Shown here piece after piece: positions 51,590 to 62,655 of a stretch of 64,000 nucleotides of DNA. Within the stretch, counting starts at the first letter, position 1; each line of letters begins with the position of its first letter. Source of the stretch: Cognaticolwellia aestuarii (lineage in GTDB: Bacteria > Pseudomonadota > Gammaproteobacteria > Enterobacterales > Alteromonadaceae). Both the position numbers and the translations under genes were made by a program. Where the stretch lies: contig NZ_MUZV01000005.1 in NCBI RefSeq assembly GCF_002000025.1, positions 248,001 to 312,000 of the forward strand. The letters are read 5' to 3'. The notes under the pieces are model-generated. The model had not been told where the DNA came from, ran no database searches, and saw only the letters and a program-made list of their open reading frames with translations.

Positions 51590-51609
51590 GCGTTAGTAAT
51601 CCGTTGGCG

Positions 51610-52701
51610 TTAGCGCTCGATATCTGGCGTTTGACAAATAACATCAGCATTTTGCGCTCGATGTCGTAAATAATGATCCATCAACGTCAGCGCTAACATT
51701 GCCTCAGCAATAGGTACCGCACGAATGCCTACACACGGATCATGACGCCCTTTCGTGACAATATCAGCAGACTGACCAGCAAGGTCAACAGTTTTGCCAC
51801 TAACACCAATACTCGACGTTGGCTTTAAGGCAATAGATGCAACAATAGGTTGGCCAGAAGAAATTCCGCCTAAAACACCGCCAGCATGATTAGAGGCAAA
51901 CCCTTCGGGGGTTAACTCATCTCTATGCTCAGAGCCTTTTTGATTCACTACGCCAAAGCCATCGCCGACTTCCACAGCTTTAACGGCATTGATCCCCATT
52001 AAAGCATGTGCAATATCAGCATCGAGACGATCAAAAATCGGTTCACCTAACCCCACAGGGATATTATTGGCAACCACCATTAATTTAGCACCAATTGAGT
52101 CTTTCTCTCGCATAATACCGCGAAGCAATTCATCGAGTTGTTCAAGTTTATTAGCATCAGGAAAGAAGAAAGGGTTTTGCTCAACAATATCCCAATCAAT
52201 ATTTTCGGCACATACTTCACCAATTTGCGTAACACAAGCTTGAATAGTAATACCAAATTTTTGTTGCAAGTATTTTTTAGCAACCGCGCCGGCGGCAACT
52301 CGCATAGCCGTTTCACGAGCAGATGAGCGCCCACCACCACGATAATCACGAATCCCATATTTTTGCCAGTAAGTGTAATCAGCATGACCAGGACGGAATG
52401 TTTGTGCAATATCACCATAATCTTGTGAGCGTTGATCGGTATTTTCAATCAATAAGCCAATGGGTGTTCCGGTGGTTTTACCTTCAAAAACGCCCGACAT
52501 TATTTTGACTTCGTCAGCTTCTCTTCGCGCGGTGGTAAACCGAGAAGTACCCGGTCTGCGGCGGTCAAGATCATGCTGTAGATCAGCTTCACTAAGTTCA
52601 AGTCCAGGGGGACAACCATCAATAATAGCGCCTAAACCTAACCCATGGCTTTCACCAAATGAAGTAACTGTAAATAACTTACCAAAAGTATTGCCTGACA
52701 T
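51610..52701 (-). CDS. aroC: chorismate synthase
   Basis: 363-residue FMN-dependent enzyme producing chorismate, the branch point of aromatic amino acid, folate and quinone synthesis. Signatures are [36 protein letters not shown] and [18 protein letters not shown]. It lies 61 bases after prmB, the same pairing as in E. coli. Confidence 0.98.
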   Translation of the reverse strand: MSGNTFGKLFTVTSFGESHGLGLGAIIDGCPPGLELSEADLQHDLDRRRPGTSRFTTARREADEVKIMSGVFEGKTTGTPIGLLIENTDQRSQDYGDIAQTFRPGHADYTYWQKYGIRDYRGGGRSSARETAMRVAAGAVAKKYLQQKFGITIQACVTQIGEVCAENIDWDIVEQNPFFFPDANKLEQLDELLRGIMREKDSIGAKLMVVANNIPVGLGEPIFDRLDADIAHALMGINAVKAVEVGDGFGVVNQKGSEHRDELTPEGFASNHAGGVLGGISSGQPIVASIALKPTSSIGVSGKTVDLAGQSADIVTKGRHDPCVGIRAVPIAEAMLALTLMDHYLRHRAQNADVICQTPDIER

Positions 52702-52762
52702 AGTGATATTGACCTGTAAATATTAATTAGCTAAACCGTCAAATGTTCCATCAACAGTTAAA

Positions 52763-53719
52763 TTATTGGTGGCAGGAGAAGTCCTGCTGATGTTGCTCTA
52801 ATTGTGCTTTCGTTAAACGGAACACGCCATGACCACCGCGTTCAAATTCCAACCATTGAAATGGCACATGAGGAAAAGCAGCAGTTAAATGCACCTGTGA
52901 ATTACCAACTTCACAAATTAATACCCCATGTTCAGTTAGATGATTAGCAGCTTGCGCTAAAATTTGACGTACAATATCTAAACCATCAAAGCCGCTACCT
53001 AAACCCATTTCTGGTTCATGTAAAAACTCTTGTGGTAAAGCATCAACATCTTCTTGATCAACATAAGGTGGATTTGTCACTATTAAATCATAGCTTTGCC
53101 CAACAACCCCAGAAAAAACATCAGATTGAATTGGAATAACTTGTGCTGATAAGCCATGACCTTCGATATTAATTTGTGCGACATTCAGTGCATCAATAGA
53201 AAGATCTAAAGCATCAACCTCAGCTTCAGGGTAAGCCACTGCGCATGCAATAGCTATGCAACCGCTACCAGTGCATAAGTCGAGAATTCGTTGTGGTGAC
53301 TGCGGAATTAAACCGTCAAAATGATTATCAATTAATTCGCCAATGGGTGAACGTGGCACTAACACACGCTCATCAACATAAAACGGCAAACCACAAAACA
53401 TAGCTTGGTTAGTTAAATAAGCTGCTGGCAGCCCTTCAACGATACGGCGTTCAAACAACTGCAAAATAGCCACTCGCTCTTGTGAAACTAAGCGACATGG
53501 CATTAACTCAACAGACATGTCTAGCGGTAAAGCCAATTGGTGCATAACCAAAGTTAGCGCTTCATCCCACGCATTATTTGTTCCGTGACCGAAATACAAT
53601 TCAGCCTGATTAAACTGACTAGCACCAAAGCGTACATAATCATTAACGGTATGCAGTTGTTCGCTTACCTCTACAAAGTTTATTATTTCCACGCTTTCCT
53701 CTGGCTTAAATTCAGTCAT
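52763..53719 (-). CDS. prmB: ribosomal protein L3 glutamine methyltransferase PrmB
   Basis: 318-residue SAM-dependent methyltransferase of the HemK/PrmB family. SAM-binding ILDLCTGSGCIAIA and the substrate-binding motif NPPY (IVTNPPYVD) are present, and the PrmB-type N-terminus distinguishes it from PrmC. It is divergent from smrB, the conserved gammaproteobacterial arrangement. Confidence 0.95.
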   Translation of the reverse strand: MTEFKPEESVEIINFVEVSEQLHTVNDYVRFGASQFNQAELYFGHGTNNAWDEALTLVMHQLALPLDMSVELMPCRLVSQERVAILQLFERRIVEGLPAAYLTNQAMFCGLPFYVDERVLVPRSPIGELIDNHFDGLIPQSPQRILDLCTGSGCIAIACAVAYPEAEVDALDLSIDALNVAQINIEGHGLSAQVIPIQSDVFSGVVGQSYDLIVTNPPYVDQEDVDALPQEFLHEPEMGLGSGFDGLDIVRQILAQAANHLTEHGVLICEVGNSQVHLTAAFPHVPFQWLEFERGGHGVFRLTKAQLEQHQQDFSCHQ

Positions 53720-53781
53720 AGATATTATTTTTTATTATACTTTCACTTGTTATTGTTCGTCGATGTTTTTAGACTTCGCAA

Positions 53782-54324
53782 ATGAAATTTAAAGATGCAC
53801 TTAATGCAGAAGAAAAAAAGCTATTCAAAGATGCCATAGGTAAGGTAAAACCTATGGTGCAAGACAGGGTACACCCGGTAAAAAGAACCGGCAAGCAGAA
53901 AACCGCTTTATCGAAACAAAAAGATAAAAAGGCCCTTGCCGAGTTTCATTTTTCCGACGAATTTGAACCAGACCTAAACAACCAAGGACCGGTAAAATAT
54001 GTTCGTGATGACGTAGACAGCTTTGAAGCAAAAAATTTACGTCGTGGGCAATATGCACCTGATTTAATTTTAGACTTGCATGGACTTGATCAACAACAGT
54101 CAAAACGCGAAATAGCGGCATTACTGGCTGCCTGTGAAAAAGAGCATGCCCAATGTGTCTGTATTGTTCATGGTTTAGGCGGGCGAATATTAAAAAATAA
54201 AGTGCCACACTGGCTAGTACAGCATCCTGATGTTATGGCATTTCATCAAGCACCATTAGAATGGGGTGGTAATGGTGCATTACTGGTTTTAGTGGAATTA
54301 AAAGATAAATTTATTCGTGACTAA
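53782..54324 (+). CDS. smrB: collided-ribosome endonuclease SmrB
   Basis: 180-residue Smr-domain protein. A basic N-terminal extension precedes the Smr domain with DLHG (LDLHGLDQQQSKREI) and the GLGG loop (IVHGLGGRILKNKVPHWL). SmrB cuts mRNA between stalled ribosomes to trigger rescue. It is divergent from prmB; its 3' end overlaps that of sixA by 14 bases. Confidence 0.95.
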   Translation: MKFKDALNAEEKKLFKDAIGKVKPMVQDRVHPVKRTGKQKTALSKQKDKKALAEFHFSDEFEPDLNNQGPVKYVRDDVDSFEAKNLRRGQYAPDLILDLHGLDQQQSKREIAALLAACEKEHAQCVCIVHGLGGRILKNKVPHWLVQHPDVMAFHQAPLEWGGNGALLVLVELKDKFIRD

Positions 54325-54793
54325 TATCATTAGGCGATACTAACCCAACGAGCTGACCTTGCATCCTATCAGTATCGTAGTCTATTTGTGCCACAGAGGC
54401 AGTTTGAAAAATCGGCATAGTGTTATCAGTGGTTAACTCGGCAACCAAGTAACTCACCAGGGGCATATGTGACACCAGCAATACTGTTTGAAATTGCTTT
54501 TCACTACAAACGGTATCTAAATAGTCATGCACATCTTTAGGGCTATCTTCAGGTGTAATAAAATTGACCGTTTCTTTATAAGCAATATCACCAAGCACAT
54601 CAAACACTGCATTAGCCGTTTGCTGAGCTCGTAAATAAGGGCTGATAAAAATAGCATCAATTGTAGAAACGTTAGCTAATAACCACTGCCCTATCATGCT
54701 AGCTTCAGTGACACCGTTAGCCGTCAATGGTCTGAGCGCATCCGTTGGCGCAACCATACTAGCTTGTCCGTGACGCATAATAAAAATTTGCAT
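54311..54793 (-). CDS. sixA: phosphohistidine phosphatase SixA
   Basis: 160-residue histidine phosphatase. The RHG catalytic motif is at the N-terminus (MQIFIMRHGQAS) and the second catalytic His is in LLVSHMPLVSYL. The start is the ATG at 54793 with AAGG upstream; the longer frame adds 13 unrelated residues. SixA removes phosphate from histidine-phosphorylated proteins such as the nitrogen phosphotransferase protein NPr. In E. coli it adjoins fadJ; here about 9 kb separates them. Confidence 0.93.
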   Translation of the reverse strand: MQIFIMRHGQASMVAPTDALRPLTANGVTEASMIGQWLLANVSTIDAIFISPYLRAQQTANAVFDVLGDIAYKETVNFITPEDSPKDVHDYLDTVCSEKQFQTVLLVSHMPLVSYLVAELTTDNTMPIFQTASVAQIDYDTDRMQGQLVGLVSPNDISHE

Positions 54794-55087
54794 AAACACC
54801 TTAAATACATTAAAAAAATAAGCTTTCAGCACTGAGCGAATAGCATTAATTCATGGGTTATTACTACACAATTTAACGGCGTAGCCCAAAAACCTTGTAG
54901 CGATTTCATCGCATTTGACTATAAAATAAAAAATTCCGGCTATAGTAAAGGAATTGTTTATCTTTTTTAACATCTGTTAAGAATAAAATGGACTCATGTT
55001 ATTCCTTAAGGTAATTTAATAATATAATGAAAATAGCACTTATCCCCTAGCTAGACCTTGCTATAGCTAGACTCAGCAGGAGCAAAA

Positions 55088-57883
55088 GTGAAAAAAAGCC
55101 CCAATGACAACAAGCTTTATAAAACGATCACATTAGCCAATGGCTTAAGAGTATTATTAGTGCACAATGCAGAATCTAACAAGTCTGCCGCAGCACTAGC
55201 TGTCAACGTTGGCCATTTCGATGATCCTAATCACCGACAAGGACTTGCTCATTTTCTAGAGCATATGCTGTTTCTTGGTACCAAAAACTTTCCTGATGGT
55301 AGCGAGTATCAAAAATTTATCAATGAGCATGGCGGTAGCAATAATGCTTGGACAGCAACTGAACATACATGTTTTTTCTTTGATATTGGACATCAGCACT
55401 TTCACTCAGCCATAGAGCGTTTTGGCGAATTTTTTACCGCACCGTTACTTTCAGAAGAGTTTGTCAATAAAGAACGTAAAAACATTGATGCTGAATTCAA
55501 ACTTAAGCTTAAAGATGATATTCGACGTCTATATGATGTCCATAAAGAAACGATTAACCAAGCTCATCCTTTTGCTAAGTTTTCCGTTGGTAGCAGCGAA
55601 ACACTTGCGGACAAAACAGGTTACAACCTACGCGATGAAGTATGCCGCTTTTTCAAAGATAATTATCAAGCTCATTTTATGACCTTGGTTTTAGAGGGGC
55701 CACAAACCATCGAAGTATTAGAAGGGTTAGCAAACAATCACTTCTCTAAAATAAAATCTGATGGGGTTGCTAAAGCAGCGATTAGTCAGCCACTTTATCA
55801 CCCTGAACATCAACAAAAGTGGATATCTGTTCAACCGGTAAAAAATGATCGACAATTGATCATAAGTTTTGCCATGCCAAGCATCGACAAATTTTATCGT
55901 CAAAAGCCAGAGTCTATCCTCGCTTATTTAATCGGGCATGAAGGGCCCGGTAGCATCTTATCTTTATTAAAAAGCAAGCAATGGGCTTTAGCACTAACTG
56001 CAGGCTCAGGAATAAATGGTTCTAACTTTAAAGACTTCAATATTAGTATCTCACTCTCTGAGCTTGGTGAGAAAAATATAAACTCCATTATTGATATCGT
56101 ATTTTCATATCTCAACCTACTGAAACAAGAACCACTAAATGAGCAATATTATCAAGAAAAAAGCGCCTTAGCCGAGTTATCATTTTCTTACCAAGAAAAA
56201 CTGTCTCCCCTTGATTCTGTCAGCCAACTTGTCATCAATATGCAACACTACCCACAACAAGATTACATATTTGGGGACTATGTAATGCAAGGACTAGATG
56301 ATTCTGTTTTTAATACTTTACTCGGCTATATGGTAGCAACAAATGTTCGCATTATTGTTATCGCTAAAAATAAAATCCACCAAACACATGAAAATACCAG
56401 TAAATGGTATCAAGTACCTTATTCCATCAGTGATATTAAACAAACACAAATTAAGCATTGGCAGCAAGCCCAACAATTAACGGAATTATCTCTACCCAAT
56501 AAAAATCCTTATATTGTATCTAAGCCTGAATTAGTTCCTGATGATTCACCTGAGAATACTGCGTTAACACCACCCCAAATATTTTGTCAAGAAAGTGGCT
56601 TGAATGTCTGGTTTAAACACGACACAAGCTTTAATACGCCAAAAGGCTATATCTATCTATCGATAGACTCGCCTGCGGTAATAGAAAGTGCTAGTACAAT
56701 TGCCATGACGCGATTATTTATTGATTTATACAGTGATGCCGTTATCGAGGAACATTACGATGCTGAATTAGCAGGTATTCACTATCACTTGTATGCTCAT
56801 CAAAGTGGACTAACATTACAATTATCAGGTATCAGTACCAAACAAGAACAGCTATTACCCCTATTACTCAATAGCTTAATGCAGTGTGACTTTTGCTCAG
56901 AAAAGTTTGAATTATTTAAGCAACAGTTACTTAGCCATTGGCATAATGCAGAAAACAGCAAATCAATATCACAACTTTTTGCTAACCTCAGTGCCACAAT
57001 GCAACCTAAAAGTCCGAGCAGTCACACTTTAATCGATGCTCTGCAACAAGTAGAGTTTGAGCAGTTTAAAGGTTTTATAACAAAGATATTTCAACATACA
57101 GCTGTAGATGGACTTATCCATGGTAATTGGTCAAGGCAATCGGCGGACAATATTGTTGACAATATTAAAGCGGTATTCAAAGGGAGGCTATCACAAAAGA
57201 ATCAAGTGAGAATTCCTTGTATTGATATTCACGGGCAAGGAACGTTGACTATACCTGTAGAGCTACCCAAACACGACCATGCCGCGGTGCTCTATTACCC
57301 TATGCCGAAAAAAGATTTGCACACAGTGGCATTAACCATGCTGACCAATCAGCTATTATCACCTATATTTTTCCAAGAAATGCGCACAGAAAAACAATAT
57401 GGGTATTTAGTTGGTGTCGGCTTTATCCCTATTAATCGTTATCCGGGTATTGCTTTCTATATTCAATCTCCACATACCGACTCTATTACCTTAATAGCAG
57501 CAATGGATAATTTTATTGCCAAGGCAAACGACTATATAACTGAACTGCCGAAAGAGCATTGGCAACATCTGCAATTTGGCTTAGCAAGTCAATTGCAAGA
57601 AAAGGATACTAACCTAAGAATAAAAAGCCAACGCTATTGGGCGGCACTTTGCAATAAAGAGGCTTCTTTTACAGAAAAACAAAAACTGATTGCGATAATC
57701 GAAAGCACATCAATGAGTGATGTTGCTAAATTTCTGCAGCAACACTTTAATGGGTCAACAACTAAAGACCGTTTGTCTTTGTTAAGTTATGAGAACAGTG
57801 AACAATTGAAATCAATGGATAAAAACTTAAAAAGTAATAACAATATCATGGCATTATTAAAAAAATGTCAAAGAAAATATTAA
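55088..57883 (+). CDS. M16 zinc metalloprotease (insulinase/pitrilysin-like)
   Basis: 931-residue inverzincin. The zinc site is HFLEH at residues 55-59, with the third ligand E136 (NIDAEFKLKL), the spacing seen in pitrilysin. The remainder forms the four-domain clam shell that degrades medium-size peptides. There is no signal peptide, so it is probably cytoplasmic, unlike periplasmic E. coli pitrilysin. The start is a GTG with AGGAGC upstream. Because it would cut short peptides, a link to the nearby repeat peptide is conceivable but unsupported. Confidence 0.93.
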   Translation: MKKSPNDNKLYKTITLANGLRVLLVHNAESNKSAAALAVNVGHFDDPNHRQGLAHFLEHMLFLGTKNFPDGSEYQKFINEHGGSNNAWTATEHTCFFFDIGHQHFHSAIERFGEFFTAPLLSEEFVNKERKNIDAEFKLKLKDDIRRLYDVHKETINQAHPFAKFSVGSSETLADKTGYNLRDEVCRFFKDNYQAHFMTLVLEGPQTIEVLEGLANNHFSKIKSDGVAKAAISQPLYHPEHQQKWISVQPVKNDRQLIISFAMPSIDKFYRQKPESILAYLIGHEGPGSILSLLKSKQWALALTAGSGINGSNFKDFNISISLSELGEKNINSIIDIVFSYLNLLKQEPLNEQYYQEKSALAELSFSYQEKLSPLDSVSQLVINMQHYPQQDYIFGDYVMQGLDDSVFNTLLGYMVATNVRIIVIAKNKIHQTHENTSKWYQVPYSISDIKQTQIKHWQQAQQLTELSLPNKNPYIVSKPELVPDDSPENTALTPPQIFCQESGLNVWFKHDTSFNTPKGYIYLSIDSPAVIESASTIAMTRLFIDLYSDAVIEEHYDAELAGIHYHLYAHQSGLTLQLSGISTKQEQLLPLLLNSLMQCDFCSEKFELFKQQLLSHWHNAENSKSISQLFANLSATMQPKSPSSHTLIDALQQVEFEQFKGFITKIFQHTAVDGLIHGNWSRQSADNIVDNIKAVFKGRLSQKNQVRIPCIDIHGQGTLTIPVELPKHDHAAVLYYPMPKKDLHTVALTMLTNQLLSPIFFQEMRTEKQYGYLVGVGFIPINRYPGIAFYIQSPHTDSITLIAAMDNFIAKANDYITELPKEHWQHLQFGLASQLQEKDTNLRIKSQRYWAALCNKEASFTEKQKLIAIIESTSMSDVAKFLQQHFNGSTTKDRLSLLSYENSEQLKSMDKNLKSNNNIMALLKKCQRKY

Positions 57884-58020
57884 CGCTGCCGATACAGATG
57901 AAAAACGTTACATTGGCAAAATTACCATCAAATAGTCTTCCAAATAACGCCAAAGATTGACTTAACACCTCACATCATTTGTAATGGGATGTAGCATCCA
58001 AAAATAATAATAACATATGG

Positions 58021-58042
58021 CATACCTAAAAATTTAGGTATG
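58021..58042. promoter_or_regulatory. perfect inverted repeat upstream of the propeller sensor gene
   Basis: Ten-base arms CATACCTAAA and TTTAGGTATG are separated by two A residues. It lies 26 bases before the sensor start and 137 bases after the protease stop. It could be a dimeric repressor site or a small hairpin in the leader. Confidence 0.5.
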
Positions 58043-58068
58043 AGTTTCACTACCAAAAGGCTGAGTTA

Positions 58069-61000
58069 GTGCTATTGCTTTTTTTAAAAAATAAGATAAT
58101 TTATCAATTTTCTTCAACATTTACCGTTTTCGTTATAGCTGTTTTACTCGCTTTTTCAAGTAAAGCTATTTCAGCAGACAATAGCATCAATCAGCCTCCC
58201 TTAAAGTTTGAACGCATTTCTATCGCTGAAGGCTTATCTCAGAGCTATGTTTACGACATAGTGCAAGATAACAACGGTTTTATATGGATCGCCACACAAG
58301 ATGGGTTAAATCGTTATGACGGTAAAAACTTTGTTTATTATCGTCACGATAGTACCAACAGAGCCTCAATCGCTGATAATTTTATTCGTAAGCTTTTTAT
58401 TGATAATAACAACGTACTTTGGGTCGGCACAAATGCCGGTTTAAGCCGTTACGATGAGACTTTAGACAGGTTTGATAACTTCTATCATCAAGCAGACGAT
58501 AGTAACTCATTAAAAGACAATGAAATTTGGGATATTTATCAAGATCAACAAAATAACATCCTAATATCAACCAAAAGTGGCTTACATAAATATGATGCTG
58601 AAAACCAAAACTTCTCACAACTAAGAATTCGCGGTTTTGATAATGCATTAAAAGAAATTAAAACCATATTTCAAGACAAAAAAGGCAATTATTGGTTAGG
58701 CACCTATGATAAAGGTATATTCTTAACCAATACCACCATGACCTCTGTTGTCTCTCTCAATGCGCAAAACAAGTGGGATCTTAACCTTAATGCCAACGCA
58801 CTTTATGATTTAAAGTTTATTGATAACCAATACTGGTTGGGCACTGATAACGGTCTTTTTATCATTTCCCAAGATTATCAAATAACCAAACACTACACTG
58901 CAAATAGTAATGACAAAAATCTAAATATACTTTCTAACAAAGTACGTTCAATTGAGCAGTTAAATGATTCCGTAGTTTGGTTAGCTACAGTTAACGGTTT
59001 GAATGGTATTGATGTACTTACCGATCAGATCACCTCTTATCAGAGTTCACCACATAAAAATGCATTATCGTTTGACCTACTATTAAAGTTATTTAAAGAT
59101 AACTCTGGCAAAATGTGGCTTGGAACGAATGGCGGCGGCATCAATACCTTCAATTCGCTACAGTTAAAAATTAGCCACGGCTTATTTAGCTATGATGACT
59201 CAGGACAAGCAGTCTATGCATTCGCTGAAACTTCAGACGGAACAGTTTGGTTTACAACAGATAATGGGCAACTAAACAAAATAGCTCTCAATGGCAAAAT
59301 AAGCCAAGCTTTAATTAAAAATAACAAACCCATTTCACATTTACTGGTTGATGATAAAGATAATTTTTGGTTAAAAACAGAACAAAGCAAACCATCAGAA
59401 CCTGGAAGTTTATATTATTACCAAACAAATACAGGGAACTTAATTGAACATGATGCATGGCGTGCTACGTCAACACATAACGATTTTAGTAACTTGATAT
59501 TAGCAGAAGGTAAACTGTGGTTTATTGATGAAGCAAAACAATTTTCTTCGTTTGATTTAAACTCAAATAAATTAGAGCAAATTAACGATGACAATCAAAT
59601 AATTTATACTGCGATTAAGTATGATGATAATGATAAATTATGGTTAGCGACAACAGATAACAAAATATTGTATTACAGTATATCTTCAAAAAAATTCTCA
59701 AATATTATTACAAGCATTCCAGCAAGTTTACAATTCGGTAATATATCAAGTATTGGCTTATCTAAAGATTGGATTTGGCTTGGTTCTAGAGGACAAGGCA
59801 TTGCGATTTTTAATAAAAAAATTAAAACAGTGACTATTATCAATGAAAGTAATCAACTGAGTAATAATTTTATTGCTGACATTGTCATTGATAACCAACA
59901 AACAGCATGGGTATCAACTAACAGAGGGGTTAATGCAGTAAACCCTAGTACAAAGGTAGTAAAATCATTCAATAAAGATTTGTTGCTAGATAACAACGAA
60001 TTTATCAGTGATAGTGCTATTTTAACGAAAAACGACACCATTTACTTTGGAGGCATAAATGGTTTCCATTCATTTATCCCGAAAGAGTTACTAAGCATAA
60101 AGCAAGAGCTATCATCACCCTATCTCACAAGTATATTAGTAGCCAATAAAGAGCTAGCCATTTCAAGCTTGAAAGTAAATCAACCTAAATTTCCACTGAC
60201 TTTACCCAGTGCACCTAACACACTAAAAGTGTTGAATTTAACCCATAGTCAGTCACCATTCAGTATTGAATTTATAACGCCTAATGTAAAACTATTAGGT
60301 CACTTAAAATATCGTTATCGTCTTCTTGAGCTAGAAGAGAACTGGATAGATGCAGGTAAAAATAACCAAAGGGCAACTTACACTAACCTAAGCCCAGGTG
60401 ATTATATTTTTGAAGTTCAAGCATACGATTTACAAAACAATCAAGAAAGTGCCATCAAAAGGCTGAACATTAGCATTTTACCACCTTGGTGGTTATCACG
60501 TACTGCAATATTTCTCTATAGCCTGCTGACACTATTAATTTTTGCTTACATTCTTCAACAAATGCGTCACAAACGCCTTTATCATCTACAAATAAAGTTA
60601 AGTGAAGAGCGCCTTAAATTATCGCTTTGGGGTAGCGGCGATGAAATGTGGGATTGGAATATCAAAAAAGGCAAAATATACCGCTCGAATATCTGGGGTA
60701 TATTGGAGTTTCCGCAAGATGGTAAGCGTAATGTAGGCGCAGAACAAACCAATATTCACCAACAAGATATTCCAAGAGTTAGAGAAGCACTAAATCAACA
60801 CTTTGAAGATAGCAGTAAACATTTTGAAGCAACCTATCGCGTAAAAGACAAAGATGACAAATGGATTTGGGTGCTCGATCGCGGCAAAATTGTAGAGCGA
60901 GATGAAAAAGATGCTCCTAGTCGTATGACCGGAACATTAAAAGATATCAGTCAAATCAAGCGTGCAGATGAACGCCTAAAGCTATTCGCTAAGTGTATCG

Positions 61001-62655
61001 AAAACATTTCTGATGCCATTGTCATTTATGATCGAAAATTTACCATAGTCGATGTCAATAAAGCCTTTCAGCGTATTACCGGCAAAAATAAGCTACAAAT
61101 GCGCGGTACTCAGCTTAAATTCGAACAATATCCTGATAGTTTTAGCCAGAACATCAAAAAGCACTTGATCACTAAAGGCAGTTGGCACGGTGAAATAGAA
61201 AACTTACGTGATAATGGTGCACTTTATTTAACTGATCTCAATATTGATATTATTCGTGATGAAGACGGTAATATCTCGCATTTTGTTGGGGTATTTTCCG
61301 ATATTACCAAACGTAAACAAACAGAAGCAGAATTAAGAAAGCTCGCCAACTCAGATACACTCACAGGGCTACCTAATCGTTCTTACTTTCAAGCGAATCA
61401 GCAACGTTTAGTAAAAAATAAAATCGACCATGCATTATTAGTTTTCGATTTAGACAACTTTAAAAAGGTTAATGACTCTTTAGGGCATGAGGCAGGTGAC
61501 GTACTTTTATGTAAAGTTGCTGAGCGCATTAGAGGGTTAGGCAGAAATCAAGACTCAGTGTATCGCTTAGGTGGAGATGAGTTCAGCTTGATTATCGAAA
61601 ACACTAACGATATTCATACCATCACGACTATTGCTAAAGAAGTCTTAAAATCTATCGCCCTACCACTGAGATTAAAGAGCCAAGAAATAGTACTTTATAG
61701 CAGTATAGGTATTGTGCTTTACCCTGAAGACGGTACAAGCCCGCAAGAGTTACTAAAAAATGCAGATACCGCTATGTATCACGCGAAAAATGCTGGTGGT
61801 AATAAGTACCAGTTTTTCAGTGACTCAATGAACAAAGCCGCAGTTAAGCGATTACAAGTTGAAAGCCTTATTCGTCATGGCCTTAAAGAAGACTTCTTTT
61901 CAGTTTTCTACCAACCTAAAATTGAAATCGCCACAGGAAAAATAGCCGGTATGGAAGCATTGGTACGCTTTGAAACCCCAAACAAAGGCATTATTAGTCC
62001 AATTGTGTTTATTCCGGTCTCAGAAGAAACAGGTCAAATTATTGACATTGGTGAAGTGGTGTTACGTAAAGCTTGTTTTGCCACCAAAAAATGGGTTGAT
62101 GCTGGCCTCTTTGAAGGCCGAATTGCAGTAAATTTATCTGCAGTTCAGTTTACTCAACCTAATCTTGTCGCCATGATCGCGAATGTTTTAAAAGAAAGTA
62201 AACTAGCCGCTAAGTATCTAGAGTTAGAGATAACAGAAGGTACAGTAATGGATTCACCACAAAAAGCGATTGATACTATGTTGCAAATTCGTGCAATGGG
62301 CATCCATTTATCACTCGACGATTTTGGTACTGGCTACTCTTCTCTCGCGTATCTAAAAAAATTCCCTTTAAATACCCTGAAAATTGATAAAGCCTTTGTT
62401 GATGATATTGAGACCTCCGAGCAAGGTCGAAATATGGTAGCTACCATAGTCACCATCGCACACAACTTAGGCATGGAGGTTGTCGCAGAAGGAGTTGAAA
62501 CCAACCAACAATTAAGCTTTTTGTCGGGTTTACGTTGTGAACAACTGCAAGGTTATCTATATAGCAAACCTTTACCTGAAAATGATTTTCAAAAGTATTT
62601 ACTGTCCTTTCAAATCACCAATAAATCTACATCCTTTGGCAAAAATACTATTTAA
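58069..62655 (+). CDS. periplasmic-propeller/Y_Y_Y sensor with PAS-PAS-GGDEF-EAL output
   Basis: 1528 residues. A signal peptide or anchor (1-36) is followed by two-component-regulator propeller repeats (about 50-690; units such as FIWIATQDGLNRYDG and LWVGTNAGLSRYD). A Y_Y_Y domain (about 735-805) and one membrane helix (about 810-830) follow. The cytoplasm holds PAS (about 847-960), PAS (about 970-1090), GGDEF (opening TLTGLPNR near 1096, active-site GGDEF near 1168) and EAL (EALVRF near 1296; DDFGTGYSSLAYL) domains. Both output sites look intact, so it may make or degrade cyclic di-GMP in response to a periplasmic ligand; propeller/Y_Y_Y sensors often detect glycans. The start is a GTG. A terminator follows. 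Confidence 0.93.
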   Translation: MLLLFLKNKIIYQFSSTFTVFVIAVLLAFSSKAISADNSINQPPLKFERISIAEGLSQSYVYDIVQDNNGFIWIATQDGLNRYDGKNFVYYRHDSTNRASIADNFIRKLFIDNNNVLWVGTNAGLSRYDETLDRFDNFYHQADDSNSLKDNEIWDIYQDQQNNILISTKSGLHKYDAENQNFSQLRIRGFDNALKEIKTIFQDKKGNYWLGTYDKGIFLTNTTMTSVVSLNAQNKWDLNLNANALYDLKFIDNQYWLGTDNGLFIISQDYQITKHYTANSNDKNLNILSNKVRSIEQLNDSVVWLATVNGLNGIDVLTDQITSYQSSPHKNALSFDLLLKLFKDNSGKMWLGTNGGGINTFNSLQLKISHGLFSYDDSGQAVYAFAETSDGTVWFTTDNGQLNKIALNGKISQALIKNNKPISHLLVDDKDNFWLKTEQSKPSEPGSLYYYQTNTGNLIEHDAWRATSTHNDFSNLILAEGKLWFIDEAKQFSSFDLNSNKLEQINDDNQIIYTAIKYDDNDKLWLATTDNKILYYSISSKKFSNIITSIPASLQFGNISSIGLSKDWIWLGSRGQGIAIFNKKIKTVTIINESNQLSNNFIADIVIDNQQTAWVSTNRGVNAVNPSTKVVKSFNKDLLLDNNEFISDSAILTKNDTIYFGGINGFHSFIPKELLSIKQELSSPYLTSILVANKELAISSLKVNQPKFPLTLPSAPNTLKVLNLTHSQSPFSIEFITPNVKLLGHLKYRYRLLELEENWIDAGKNNQRATYTNLSPGDYIFEVQAYDLQNNQESAIKRLNISILPPWWLSRTAIFLYSLLTLLIFAYILQQMRHKRLYHLQIKLSEERLKLSLWGSGDEMWDWNIKKGKIYRSNIWGILEFPQDGKRNVGAEQTNIHQQDIPRVREALNQHFEDSSKHFEATYRVKDKDDKWIWVLDRGKIVERDEKDAPSRMTGTLKDISQIKRADERLKLFAKCIENISDAIVIYDRKFTIVDVNKAFQRITGKNKLQMRGTQLKFEQYPDSFSQNIKKHLITKGSWHGEIENLRDNGALYLTDLNIDIIRDEDGNISHFVGVFSDITKRKQTEAELRKLANSDTLTGLPNRSYFQANQQRLVKNKIDHALLVFDLDNFKKVNDSLGHEAGDVLLCKVAERIRGLGRNQDSVYRLGGDEFSLIIENTNDIHTITTIAKEVLKSIALPLRLKSQEIVLYSSIGIVLYPEDGTSPQELLKNADTAMYHAKNAGGNKYQFFSDSMNKAAVKRLQVESLIRHGLKEDFFSVFYQPKIEIATGKIAGMEALVRFETPNKGIISPIVFIPVSEETGQIIDIGEVVLRKACFATKKWVDAGLFEGRIAVNLSAVQFTQPNLVAMIANVLKESKLAAKYLELEITEGTVMDSPQKAIDTMLQIRAMGIHLSLDDFGTGYSSLAYLKKFPLNTLKIDKAFVDDIETSEQGRNMVATIVTIAHNLGMEVVAEGVETNQQLSFLSGLRCEQLQGYLYSKPLPENDFQKYLLSFQITNKSTSFGKNTI

